Shown here one piece after another: positions 17,206 through 25,339 of a DNA stretch of 64,000 nt. Position numbers and translations under genes: made by a program. Within the stretch, counting starts at the first letter, position 1, and each line of letters opens with the position of its first letter. The stretch comes from Lewinellaceae bacterium (lineage in GTDB: Bacteria; Bacteroidota; Bacteroidia; Chitinophagales; Saprospiraceae), in NCBI GenBank assembly GCA_020636025.1, contig JACJYQ010000001.1, positions 310,001-374,000 on the forward strand, given 5' to 3'. The notes beneath the pieces are model-generated. The model did not search any database, was not told where the DNA came from, and worked only from the letters and a program-made list of their open reading frames with translations.

Positions 17206-18240
17206 ATGACAAAATCTTTCAATGAATCCAGGCCACGGCTCCCGGCTGAATGGGAGGCACAAAGCGCTGTACAATTAACTTTTCCACATGAGGAAACCGA
17301 TTGGGCTGATATGCTGGAAGAAGTGCTTCCCTGTTTTATCACAATTGCTAAAACCATTGCCCGTTTTCAAAAGGTACTGGTCGTTTGTTCCAGTATTGAA
17401 AAGGTCAAAAAAATGCTTGGGTTCTTCAAGCCTGAAAATTTCATTTTTGCCGAACTCCCTTCCAACGACACATGGGCCAGAGACCACGGAGGTATTGGAA
17501 TTCTTGAGGACGGAGAAAGAGTAATTGTCGATTTCCAATTCAACGGCTGGGGATTGAAATTTCCGGCTGACAAGGATAATCTCATCACCGGAAGACTTTT
17601 CGAGTCGGGTGTTTTCAAGGCTTCCAAAAAATATGGGGGACTGGTACTGGAAGGCGGAAGCTTTGAAAGCGACGGACATGGAACCCTGCTCACTACAGCT
17701 GAGTGTTTACTATCACCAAACCGAAATCCACAATTTTCCAGAACTTCTTTGGAATCCTATTTAATGGAACTGTTTGGTCTCGACCGAATTTTATGGCTGG
17801 AAAACGGTTTTCTCGCAGGTGACGATACTGATTCCCATATTGATACTCTTGCCAGGTTTTGTGATCCCAATACCATTGCCTACGTGAAATGTGCAGACAC
17901 GGAGGATGAACATTTTACTGCCTTGCAAAAGATGGAACAAGAACTCAAGGAATTTAAAACCAGTGAAGGCAATCCTTATGTTTTGGTACCATTGCCAATG
18001 CCAGACCCTTGTTTTGATGAGTCAGGCATGAGATTGCCCGCTACTTATGCAAATTTTTTGATCATAAACGGTGCTATTCTGGTGCCTGTTTATGGCGTTT
18101 CCCAGGATCAGGTAGCAATGGATATTTTCAAAATGATTTTCCCGAATAGAGAAGTAATTGGAATTGATTGTCGTCCGCTGATAGAACAGCATGGTTCATT
18201 ACATTGTATCACCATGCAATACCCAGCAGACTTTTTATAG
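17206..18240 (+). CDS. aguA: Agmatine deiminase
   Basis: 344 residues, standard for the peptidylarginine/agmatine deiminase family (PAD_porph). It hydrolyses agmatine to N-carbamoylputrescine and ammonia in the cytoplasm. Visible family motifs are NDTWARDHGG, LEGGSFESDG, GDDTDSHIDTLARF, LPATYANFLI and the late catalytic Cys334 in GSLHCITMQYP. The partner enzyme, N-carbamoylputrescine amidase, is encoded about 1.3 kb downstream, with a LacI-type regulator gene between. Together they make putrescine from agmatine. A related family member, secreted peptidylarginine deiminase, is excluded because there is no signal peptide and the length fits AguA. Confidence 0.95.
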   Translation: MTKSFNESRPRLPAEWEAQSAVQLTFPHEETDWADMLEEVLPCFITIAKTIARFQKVLVVCSSIEKVKKMLGFFKPENFIFAELPSNDTWARDHGGIGILEDGERVIVDFQFNGWGLKFPADKDNLITGRLFESGVFKASKKYGGLVLEGGSFESDGHGTLLTTAECLLSPNRNPQFSRTSLESYLMELFGLDRILWLENGFLAGDDTDSHIDTLARFCDPNTIAYVKCADTEDEHFTALQKMEQELKEFKTSEGNPYVLVPLPMPDPCFDESGMRLPATYANFLIINGAILVPVYGVSQDQVAMDIFKMIFPNREVIGIDCRPLIEQHGSLHCITMQYPADFL

Positions 18241-18345
18241 GGCCAACGTGTCAAAGAACAATACATGAGAACCGCGGCCAAATATATTTCAACCATATTT
18301 TCACCAGACCTACTAACCTGACATTCTGCCAGTTAGGGGTATTGC

Positions 18346-18357
18346 GCAAACGTTTGT
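18346..18357. promoter_or_regulatory. LacI-type operator upstream of the LacI-family gene
   Basis: GCAAACGTTTGT contains the palindrome CAAACGTTTG with the central CpG typical of LacI/PurR/CcpA-family operators. It lies 133 bases before the regulator ATG in the only sizeable gap of the agmatine cluster, which suggests autoregulation. The effector is not known. Confidence 0.55.
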
Positions 18358-18489
18358 TGTTAATAACTTTTAGAAATTGTTAATAAAATATGGATTGTGA
18401 AATCAAAATTTTGCTCGGTTGGGAAGCTGTTCAGCTAAAGATAAATTTGAGAAACTATTGACTTGCAAACCCATTGTAGGTTTTATGAC

Positions 18490-19518
18490 ATGAAGCGAAC
18501 AACCATAAAAGATATTGCCAGGCAACTTGGGGTGGCCCCATCCACGGTTTCCAGGGCCTTGAAAGACCATCCGGACATTGGGCTTGCACTCCGCACAGAA
18601 ATTAAAAAGCTGGCAGAGGAGTTGCATTACAGGCCAAATCAATTGGCGGTGCACTTGCGCCAACGGTCCAGTAAACTCATTGGATTGATTGTTCCAGAGA
18701 TCACCATGTTTTTTTATCCATCTGTAATAAAAGGCATTCAGGAGATAATTCAGGAGCATGGATATAACCTGATCATGCTTTCCTCCCATGAATCTCCGGA
18801 AAAAGAGATGGAAAACATCCGAATCTGTGCAGATAATGAAGTGGCAGGTATCCTGATTTCACTAAGTCGGCAAAGCGAAATGTATGAAAACCTGGAATAC
18901 CTGCGGGAATTAGGCATCCCTTTGGTGTTGTTCGATAAGGTGAGTATTGATTTGCCCTTTGACTCTATTATGCTGGAAGATGAAGAAGCTGCCCGGCAAG
19001 CCACAACATTTCTCATTGAATCTGGATGTCGAAACCCGGGAGCCATTTTTGGCAACCCGAATATGCTGATCACACAAGAGAGAGTAAGGGGTATGCGCAA
19101 GGCCATGGAGGAAAATGAGCTGCCTTTTAAAAAGGAATACATGTATTTTGCAGATAATGTGGTAGAAGCCGAAGCCTGTGCTAAATTGCTGATGGCTCAA
19201 AACCCGCCCCCAGATGGTGTTTTTGCCATGACTGATGAAGTACTGATGGGATCATTGTCGGTGATTGCCGGTTCAAATACCAACATTCCAGCTAATTGTT
19301 CGGTTATTTGCATCAGCGATGGCGTATTGCCATATTGCATGACGCCCACAGTCTCTTTTCTGCACCACAATGGACTTGAACTCGGTCAATTAGCAGCCAA
19401 CAGGATGTTTGAATTGCTGGAATCAGGTGAATTTATCAATGATGAATATTCAGGTGTGAAAAAAACGGTTCAGGCGAAATTGATCCAGTTAAGCAGCACC
19501 AGACAATTAGTTTTTTAA
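18490..19518 (+). CDS. LacI-family transcriptional regulator
   Basis: 342 residues from the ATG at 18490. The longer open frame from 18463 adds nine residues not seen in the family. The N-terminal helix-turn-helix TIKDIARQLGVAPSTVSRAL and hinge helix KLAEELHYRPNQLAVHLR are typical, followed by a periplasmic-binding-protein-like domain (LIGLIVPEITMFFYPSVIKG, VAGILISLSR, PDGVFAMTDEVLMG). It should bind a CpG-centred palindrome such as the one at 18346. It sits between aguA and aguB, five bases before aguB, so aguB is probably cotranscribed. In Bacteroidota such regulators often control sugar uptake; here agmatine genes, susCD, or both are possible targets. Confidence 0.93.
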   Translation: MKRTTIKDIARQLGVAPSTVSRALKDHPDIGLALRTEIKKLAEELHYRPNQLAVHLRQRSSKLIGLIVPEITMFFYPSVIKGIQEIIQEHGYNLIMLSSHESPEKEMENIRICADNEVAGILISLSRQSEMYENLEYLRELGIPLVLFDKVSIDLPFDSIMLEDEEAARQATTFLIESGCRNPGAIFGNPNMLITQERVRGMRKAMEENELPFKKEYMYFADNVVEAEACAKLLMAQNPPPDGVFAMTDEVLMGSLSVIAGSNTNIPANCSVICISDGVLPYCMTPTVSFLHHNGLELGQLAANRMFELLESGEFINDEYSGVKKTVQAKLIQLSSTRQLVF

Positions 19519-19523
19519 TAGCC

Positions 19524-20408
19524 ATGTCAACTTTGAAAATAGGAATCATACAACAAACTTGTTCCACAGATAAAGCAGCGAACATAGAGAAGTCAATTAA
19601 AGGAATTGCTGATTGTGCCTCAAAGGGCGCACAGTTGATTGTATTGCAGGAGCTTCATTGTGGCATTTATTTCTGTCAGGCTGAAGAAACTGCCATGTTC
19701 GATTTGGCCGAACCCATCCCGGGAGCGGATACCGATGTGTTTGCAGCGGCCGCACGGGAGCATGGAGTCGTGCTGGTGAGCTCGCTTTTCGAAAAACGCG
19801 CACCAGGTTTATATCACAATACTGCCGTTATATTTGAAAAAGATGGTAGCATAGCCGGGAAGTACCGTAAGATGCACATTCCCGATGATCCGGCTTATTA
19901 TGAAAAATTTTATTTCACACCCGGAGATCTGGGTTTTGAGCCAGTTCAAACTTCTGTAGGGAAACTGGGTGTCCTGGTTTGTTGGGATCAATGGTACCCG
20001 GAAGCGGCCAGATTGATGGCTTTGGCTGGAGCTGAAATGTTGATTTATCCTACAGCCATTGGTTGGGAAAGCAGCGACCCGGAAGATGAAAAGCAAAGAC
20101 AGTATGAGGCGTGGTTTACCATTCAACGGGCGCATGCTGTTGCCAACGGTTTGCCTGTGATCAGTGTGAACAGGGTAGGGATGGAGCCCGATTGGACAGG
20201 CGTGACCGGCGGGATTCAGTTTTGGGGACAAAGTTTCGTGGCCGGGCCTCAGGGAGAGATTCTGCATAGAAGTAGCATAGATGGAGAGGAGAATACTGTC
20301 GTTACCATTGATAAAGGCCGAACAGAAGATGTGCGTAGAATATGGCCGTTTTTCAGAGACAGGAGAATTGATGCATACAAGGGTCTGGTAAAACGATATT
20401 TGGACTGA
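19524..20408 (+). CDS. aguB: N-carbamoylputrescine amidase
   Basis: 294 residues, nitrilase superfamily. It hydrolyses N-carbamoylputrescine to putrescine, CO2 and ammonia. The catalytic triad is visible as Glu43 (LQELHCG), Lys116 (GKYRKMHIPDD) and Cys153 (VLVCWDQWYPE). The segment FFTPGDLGF is seen here as FYFTPGDLGF, and the family line AHAVANGLPVISVNRVG is present. Presence of aguA in the same cluster supports this substrate over other nitrilase substrates. It ends nine bases before a convergent gene. Confidence 0.94.
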   Translation: MSTLKIGIIQQTCSTDKAANIEKSIKGIADCASKGAQLIVLQELHCGIYFCQAEETAMFDLAEPIPGADTDVFAAAAREHGVVLVSSLFEKRAPGLYHNTAVIFEKDGSIAGKYRKMHIPDDPAYYEKFYFTPGDLGFEPVQTSVGKLGVLVCWDQWYPEAARLMALAGAEMLIYPTAIGWESSDPEDEKQRQYEAWFTIQRAHAVANGLPVISVNRVGMEPDWTGVTGGIQFWGQSFVAGPQGEILHRSSIDGEENTVVTIDKGRTEDVRRIWPFFRDRRIDAYKGLVKRYLD

Positions 20409-20417
20409 ACGGAAGGG

Positions 20418-21005
20418 TCAGTAGGTTAATCGCTTCACCCGGTTGTGCACCATAGCATCGATTATCTGGTAAACGATGAGTGGTTTTTGCGGACGCCAGT
20501 GCAAATCATTGTAATTCTCTCCGAAATACATGTAGTGTTCCAAATGAGCGCTTTGCATTTCTTCCATCACGTGTTGCCGGGTATTGATGCAGGCAATCCA
20601 ACCGCCTTCTTCATGTACTTCTTCGACCCATTCGGCGTAATATTCATCATCTGAACTGTGGAAGTTCAGCACGTTTTCACAGAAAAGAGCAAATTTGGAA
20701 ATTCCCTGGTTTAATAAAGGATCAATAACATTGCGCTTGAAAAACATGATGTCGTTGTGAAGGGCATCATTCCATTCACCAATCAGCTCTATCAGGACGC
20801 ACTGCTCATCGTAATCTGCATAAATGATCTTACCATACAGGGTAGACGAACCAAAACCATCCCACTGGGGATGGAGGTAATAATTGTAAAGTTTATGCGT
20901 GTAGTCAAATTCGCTGTACTGCCTTTTATAAAAAGGAGACCGCTCGTCTTCTTCCGCAACATAAACTTCCCGCCAATTGTAATATGGTTCAATTTGATGC
21001 ATCAA
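20418..21005 (-). CDS. Conserved hypothetical protein, acidic and aromatic-rich
   Basis: 195 residues, no signal peptide and no membrane segment. The protein is unusually rich in Tyr, Trp, His, Glu and Asp (for example YYNWREVYVAEEDERSPFY, FHSSDDEYYAEWVEEVHEEG, HYMYFGENYNDLHW). I do not recognise the family. The composition suggests a soluble cytoplasmic protein; no catalytic motif is evident. It is convergent with aguB (nine bases apart) and divergent from the NadR-like kinase gene (56 bases). It is accepted as real because its frame is long, the gene spacing is tight and no alternative frame covers the region. Confidence 0.7.
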   Translation of the reverse strand: MMHQIEPYYNWREVYVAEEDERSPFYKRQYSEFDYTHKLYNYYLHPQWDGFGSSTLYGKIIYADYDEQCVLIELIGEWNDALHNDIMFFKRNVIDPLLNQGISKFALFCENVLNFHSSDDEYYAEWVEEVHEEGGWIACINTRQHVMEEMQSAHLEHYMYFGENYNDLHWRPQKPLIVYQIIDAMVHNRVKRLTY

Positions 21006-21061
21006 GCACGATTTTATCCGGAGTTGTTTTCCGGTTTTGCAAAATTATCTAAATCGGGTCA

Positions 21062-21577
21062 ATGGAGAAGTTAAAGTCGATACAAAAAATTGTGCTTACC
21101 GGTCCTGAGTCCTCCGGGAAAACCACCTTGGCGCAGGAGCTATCCAAACAATTGGATTGCCCCCTGGTGCCAGAATTTGCCAGACCCTATCTCAATTGGC
21201 TGGGCAGAGGATATGTTTACCAGGATCTTTACTCAATATTGGTTGGTCAAACAGCCTGGGAACATTGGTATCTTCAACATAGCTCTAAACCAATTGTTGT
21301 TTGTGATACCGATTGGACCGTAATTAATGTATGGGAAAAATTTGGATACGGTTCAAATGAAGTTACCCAGGGTTTTCAATGCAATCCAGATACCTACTAT
21401 CTTCTTTGTAGCCCGGATATTCCCTGGAAAGCAGATCCATTGCGTGAGCATCCGGTAGACAGGGATGCCTTGTATGACCTTTACTACCAATTACTTCAAA
21501 CTTCCGGAGCTTCATTTACAATTCTGCAAGGCTCTCTCGAAAATCGAATAGCCGCAAGCCTGGCCGCTTTACAATAA
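21062..21577 (+). CDS. NadR-like P-loop kinase (AAA-family ATPase)
   Basis: 171 residues with a Walker A TGPESSGKTTL near the N-terminus, then EFARPYL and VCDTDWTVINVW, as in the ribosylnicotinamide-kinase domain of NadR. The C-terminal part has DIPWKADPLREHP with the conserved DPLRE stretch. NadR-type kinases phosphorylate nicotinamide riboside. In several Bacteroidota a stand-alone version sits beside a PnuC/PnuT transporter and a TPP-regulated TonB receptor, which would suit a vitamin kinase. Here the gene directly precedes a TPP riboswitch, although the riboswitch controls the next gene. Nicotinamide riboside is the default substrate; a thiamine-related one is possible. Confidence 0.8.
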   Translation: MEKLKSIQKIVLTGPESSGKTTLAQELSKQLDCPLVPEFARPYLNWLGRGYVYQDLYSILVGQTAWEHWYLQHSSKPIVVCDTDWTVINVWEKFGYGSNEVTQGFQCNPDTYYLLCSPDIPWKADPLREHPVDRDALYDLYYQLLQTSGASFTILQGSLENRIAASLAALQ

Positions 21578-21596
21578 TTTTTCAGACCTTTGTCGC

Positions 21597-21680
21597 AATC
21601 ATTGGGGTGCAGGAACTTGTTTTCCTGCTGAGATCATACCCATCGAACTTGACCGGGTAATTCCGGCTAAGGAAAGGATT
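21597..21680 (+). promoter_or_regulatory. TPP riboswitch (THI element)
   Basis: The aptamer core is easily read: GGGGTGC, a variable stem, CTGAGATCATACCC, then GAACTTGACCGGGTAATTCCGGCTAAGGAAAG. AATC at the start and GATT at the end can close stem P1. It lies 74 bases upstream of the TonB-dependent receptor gene and should shut it off when thiamine pyrophosphate is abundant. Confidence 0.93.
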
Positions 21681-21683
21681 CGG

Positions 21684-21723
21684 GTAGTGGCATCACTACG
21701 ATAACAGAAGCCCCTTTTGTTAT
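21684..21723 (+). promoter_or_regulatory. Hairpins after the TPP aptamer (likely expression platform)
   Basis: Two hairpins follow the aptamer: GTAGTG/CACTAC at 21684-21699 and ATAACAGAAG/CTTTTGTTAT (one G-U pair) at 21701-21723. No T-run follows the second, so control of translation start or a partial terminator are both possible. Confidence 0.5.
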
Positions 21724-21753
21724 TGGATGTTTCACTCAAATTGTTAATATACA

Positions 21754-24015
21754 ATGACTTGTGTCGTAAAATGCTGGCATTTCGCCTTCTTGTTTTTCAC
21801 TCCAATTCTAGTTTTTTCCCAACAAACTGATACTCTGAAATCTGATCGCTTAAAAGAAGTAGTGATCCAAACTACGCGAACCGGCAGCAATAGTCCGATT
21901 CCACACACAAACTTTAAAGCCGAACAAATTGAGCAGAATTTGCAGGCTCAGGACATTCCGATGCTTTTGTCGTCTGTGCCATCTCTGGTTGAAAGCTCAG
22001 ATGCCGGAAGCGGGATTGGCTATACAGGACTTAGGATTAGAGGTAGCGACCCAACCAGGGTAAATGTCACCATAAACGGTGTGCCGCTTAATGACTCGGA
22101 AAGTCAGGGCATGTATTGGGTTGATCTGCCTGATTTGGCAGCGTCGGCCTCGGAGATCCAGGTGCAAAGAGGCGTTGGCAACAGTACTCATGGTGCGGGG
22201 GCTTTTGGAGCAACCGTAAACATTGATCTATCCAACATTGATGCTGATCCGGAAGCGGTAGTAAGCAGTACAATAGGGTCATTTGGCACCAGAAAATTAT
22301 CTGCAAAAACAGGTACCGGACTGATGAACGGTCGTTGGCATTTTTCGGGAAGGGCATCTTTGATTCACTCAGATGGATATATTGATCGGGCAAGCGCCGA
22401 TTTGCAATCCTTGCATCTCAGTGCAGCAATGCTACGGGACCGACAAAGTTTACAGGTTCATTTGCTTTCGGGTAAAGAAATAACCTATCAGGCATGGAAT
22501 GGTGTGCCTTCACAATATGTTAATGATGAGGTACTTAGGACTTTTAATACAGCCGGAATTGAGCAGCCTGGAGGCCCCTACAAAGACGAGGTGGATAACT
22601 ACAGTCAGCAGCATTTGCTCGGGCATTACAAACTGCTCCTGAATTCAGGTTTGAGTTTGCAAGTAAATGGCCACTACACGAAAGGCGCTGGATACTACGA
22701 GCAGTATAAAGCGGCTCAGTTTTATGGCGACTATGGATTTACTCCCTGGAGAATCGCAGATACCAGCATTTCAAATACCGATTTGGTCAGGAGATTGTGG
22801 CTCGACAATGATTTTTACGGTGGAACTTTTGCTTTGCGTTGGCAGGCTGTGAAAGGCACTGATTTGATGCTGGGGGGCGGTCTTAATCGATATGATGGCA
22901 ACCATTTCGGAGAAGTAATTTGGACCGAAAATCCGGTTGGAGTACCTAAGGATTTTGAATACTACAGAAATACGGCAGAAAAACTGGATGGAAATGTCTT
23001 TGTGAAACTTGAGCAAAAAGTGTCAGAGAAGTTTCGCGGGTTTGTGGATTTGCAAGCCAGGATTGTAGAGTACACCTTTCAAGGATTTGATTTGGCCTTA
23101 AACCCTACAGATCAAAGTGTCAGACACTTGTTTTTTAATCCAAAGTTAGGCGCAACATATTCTATATCAGACAAATGGACGGGCTATGGATACTTTGGTA
23201 TAGCACATCGCGAACCCAATCGGGACGACTACACGCAATCGAGTCCGGACTCACGGCCAAAATCGGAGCAATTGGCTGATACAGAACTGGGGATACGATT
23301 AGTCAAGGAGGACTACCAGTTTTCCGCTAATCTGTTCTGGATGCAATATTGGAATCAATTGGCGCTGGATGGCCAGATTAATAAAGTGGGAGCATACATA
23401 CGCACAAACATTCCCGACAGTTACCGCGCAGGTGTTGAGCTTGAAGGGAGTACTAGCCTTAACCAGCGATTGTCTTTACATGGCAACCTTGCTTTGAGCC
23501 AAAACAAAGTGAAGTCGTTTACAGAGTTCATCGACAATTGGGATACCTGGGAGCAGGAAACAGTTGTGCACACCAATACAGATCTGGCATTTTCACCCGG
23601 AGTGATTGCGAATGCCGGCATTATGGCAACTATTTGGGGTAAACAATTGCAAAGCTCCGAATTTGCACAACAGATAACGGTTTCTCTATCAGGGAAATAT
23701 GTTGGCAAACAGTATCTGGATAATACATCGAATGACCTGACTTCTTTACCGGCCTATTTTACTTCAGATTTGCGGTTGAATATGGATTTCACCGGTATAA
23801 TTGGGAAAAAAATAAGTCTTATTCTGGCTCTGAATAACTGGCTGGATGCAAAATATTCTGCAAATGGCTGGACATATCGCTATATTTCAGGCTTGTATGA
23901 TGCCCGTGCAGATGACCCTTACGCAGCAGTGGAATCTGGCGATGTGTACCATTTAGCTGGTTACTTCCCACAAGCGGGCCGAAATTGGATGGCGACTGTT
24001 AAAATTACATTTTAA
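21754..24015 (+). CDS. TonB-dependent receptor, probably for thiamine
   Basis: 753 residues. Signal peptide ending near LVFSQ, a short N-terminal segment with the TonB-box-like LKEVVIQTTRT, a plug domain (VPSLVESSDAGSGIGYTGLRIRGSD, VNVTINGVPLNDSESQGMYW), and a beta-barrel ending in the aromatic VKITF. It lacks the carboxypeptidase-like domain of SusC proteins and has no SusD partner. The TPP riboswitch in its leader points to uptake of thiamine or a precursor across the outer membrane. This role is inferred from the regulation, not from sequence motifs. No inner-membrane thiamine transporter is seen nearby. Confidence 0.88.
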   Translation: MTCVVKCWHFAFLFFTPILVFSQQTDTLKSDRLKEVVIQTTRTGSNSPIPHTNFKAEQIEQNLQAQDIPMLLSSVPSLVESSDAGSGIGYTGLRIRGSDPTRVNVTINGVPLNDSESQGMYWVDLPDLAASASEIQVQRGVGNSTHGAGAFGATVNIDLSNIDADPEAVVSSTIGSFGTRKLSAKTGTGLMNGRWHFSGRASLIHSDGYIDRASADLQSLHLSAAMLRDRQSLQVHLLSGKEITYQAWNGVPSQYVNDEVLRTFNTAGIEQPGGPYKDEVDNYSQQHLLGHYKLLLNSGLSLQVNGHYTKGAGYYEQYKAAQFYGDYGFTPWRIADTSISNTDLVRRLWLDNDFYGGTFALRWQAVKGTDLMLGGGLNRYDGNHFGEVIWTENPVGVPKDFEYYRNTAEKLDGNVFVKLEQKVSEKFRGFVDLQARIVEYTFQGFDLALNPTDQSVRHLFFNPKLGATYSISDKWTGYGYFGIAHREPNRDDYTQSSPDSRPKSEQLADTELGIRLVKEDYQFSANLFWMQYWNQLALDGQINKVGAYIRTNIPDSYRAGVELEGSTSLNQRLSLHGNLALSQNKVKSFTEFIDNWDTWEQETVVHTNTDLAFSPGVIANAGIMATIWGKQLQSSEFAQQITVSLSGKYVGKQYLDNTSNDLTSLPAYFTSDLRLNMDFTGIIGKKISLILALNNWLDAKYSANGWTYRYISGLYDARADDPYAAVESGDVYHLAGYFPQAGRNWMATVKITF

Positions 24016-24076
24016 CAAGTCTTGACTGAAATTCAGATATTGATTTCGAATTTATCTTGATTCACATGAAAAGAAG

Positions 24077-24166
24077 ATGAATAGAATTGACAGACTTCTG
24101 GCTCTGCTAACCACCTTGATATTAATGAGTACATTAAATCACTTTCTTGAAAAATTCAAGAATTGA
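24077..24166 (+). pseudogene. Remnant of a WYL/YafY-type HTH regulator
   Basis: A 29-codon frame begins MNRIDRLLALLTTL, which matches the start of YafY/WYL-domain regulators (MNRIDRL...L..L). A few residues later it reads TLNHFLEKFKN and then a stop, reminiscent of the winged-helix line TAEYLAEKFGI. The remainder of such a gene (about 200 codons) is absent. A decayed leftover is more likely than a functional micropeptide. In some Bacteroidota such regulators lie next to the same small zinc-ribbon protein that follows here. Confidence 0.45.
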
Positions 24167-24216
24167 CTGACATAGGGTTGTCAGTAAGGGACTCTAATTT
24201 TGTCAAAAACATTGAT

Positions 24217-24477
24217 ATGGAAAAGACTTACAAAAATTGTCAAAGCTGCGGCATGCCGCTCAAGAAATCACCAAATGGAGGCGGAACTGAGGCTGATGGC
24301 AGCACAAGTACCATGTATTGTGCTTACTGTTACGAAAATGGCGCTTTTAAGCAGCCTGACTGGTCCGTTGGTCAGATGCAGGAATTTGTAAAGGGTAAAA
24401 TGAAAGAAATGGGATTCCCAGGATTTCTTGGTGGCTTTTTTACAAAAGGAATACCCAAACTTAAACGTTGGTCATGA
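24217..24477 (+). CDS. Small putative zinc-ribbon protein
   Basis: 86 residues from the ATG at 24217; the frame is open from 24163 but the family starts at MEKTYKNCQSCGMPL. Two Cys pairs, CQSCGMPL and YCAYCY, form a putative zinc ribbon, followed by the family line EFVKGKMKEMGFPGF and a C-terminal FFTKGIPKLKRW. Function is not known. The next gene overlaps its stop codon (ATGA), indicating translational coupling. A remnant of a WYL regulator lies immediately upstream. Confidence 0.85.
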   Translation: MEKTYKNCQSCGMPLKKSPNGGGTEADGSTSTMYCAYCYENGAFKQPDWSVGQMQEFVKGKMKEMGFPGFLGGFFTKGIPKLKRWS

Positions 24478-25109
24478 GTGTAATTCCCAAGCTCGCCAGC
24501 TCACTTGGCCGTAGGGATGAAGTTCCGAATCAGGAACTTGCCAGGCATATTGCGGCAAATGCTGATCAAAAAGCAGTAGAAGAACTGGTTTACAATTTGT
24601 CCAACAAAAAAAAGGACATTCAGCACGATTGCATCAAAGTGCTTTATGAAGTAGGTGAGATTGCACCTACTATGATAGCATCATATGCCGGGCAGTTTCT
24701 TTCCTTGCTTCAAAGCAAAAATAACAGGTTGCAATGGGGGGGCATGACAGCCTTACATTGCCTGGTTCATGAAAACCCGGTGTTTATTTATAAATCACTT
24801 CCAACCATTATGGAGGCAGCAGAAAAGGGCTCAGTGATTACCAGAGACAATGCTGTCAATATTCTGATCAAGCTTGCGGAAATTGACCAATACGCTGAAA
24901 CAGCGTATGCCTTGATCATGGAACAGTTGTTGAGTAGTCCGGTTAATCAATTGCCGATGTATGCCGAGCGTGTTTTCCCATTGACCAGCAACCTGGATAA
25001 AGCGCCCTTTATCCAGGTGCTCACTGAAAGACTGAATGACCTGGAAAAGGACAGCCAACGGAAGAGAGTTCAAAAAGTGCTAAAAAAGGTATCGAAAGAT
25101 AAATCCTGA
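24474..25109 (+). CDS. HEAT-like repeat protein
   Basis: 211 residues from the ATG overlapping the previous stop (ATGA); a TTG six bases earlier is less likely. The sequence is wholly helical with repeating pairs of helices of HEAT/ARM type (for example DIQHDCIKVLYEVGEIAP, RLQWGGMTALHCLVHENP, ITRDNAVNILIKLAEIDQ). No signal peptide. Such repeats bind other proteins; no catalytic residues are evident. The C-terminus is basic. Coupling with the zinc-ribbon gene suggests that the two act together, which is inference. Confidence 0.8.
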   Translation: MSVIPKLASSLGRRDEVPNQELARHIAANADQKAVEELVYNLSNKKKDIQHDCIKVLYEVGEIAPTMIASYAGQFLSLLQSKNNRLQWGGMTALHCLVHENPVFIYKSLPTIMEAAEKGSVITRDNAVNILIKLAEIDQYAETAYALIMEQLLSSPVNQLPMYAERVFPLTSNLDKAPFIQVLTERLNDLEKDSQRKRVQKVLKKVSKDKS

Positions 25110-25145
25110 GTTGCGGTCGAAAAAGACACAAGCACAGCGAAAAAA

Positions 25146-25180
25146 ATCCCGAATTTTCCAAGCATGGGAAAATTCGGGAT
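25146..25180. terminator. Bidirectional intrinsic terminator
   Basis: A 14-base perfect stem (ATCCCGAATTTTCC and GGAAAATTCGGGAT) with a seven-base loop, preceded by an A-run and followed by a T-rich stretch. It lies between the HEAT gene and the convergent tRNA gene and can stop both. Confidence 0.9.
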
Positions 25181-25193
25181 GATTCATTTTTTG

Positions 25194-25278
25194 TGCCCGG
25201 AACAGGACTTGAACCTGCACGACCTTTAAGGGTCAAGGGATTTTAAGTCCCTCGTGTCTACCATTCCACCATCCGGGC
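25194..25278 (-). tRNA. tRNA-Leu (anticodon UAA)
   Basis: Read on the minus strand, the acceptor GCCCGGA pairs with TCCGGGC with discriminator A. The anticodon arm AGGGA-CTTAAAA-TCCCT gives anticodon TAA. A long variable arm (type II, as in Leu) and a T arm GCAGG-TTCAAGT-CCTGT follow. CCA is not encoded. Length 85 bases. Confidence 0.97.
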
Positions 25279-25339
25279 AATACCCCTAAAAACTGATGTC
25301 AAGGGGCTTAAGCGCCGCAAAGGTAAAAGTATTGCGGTA

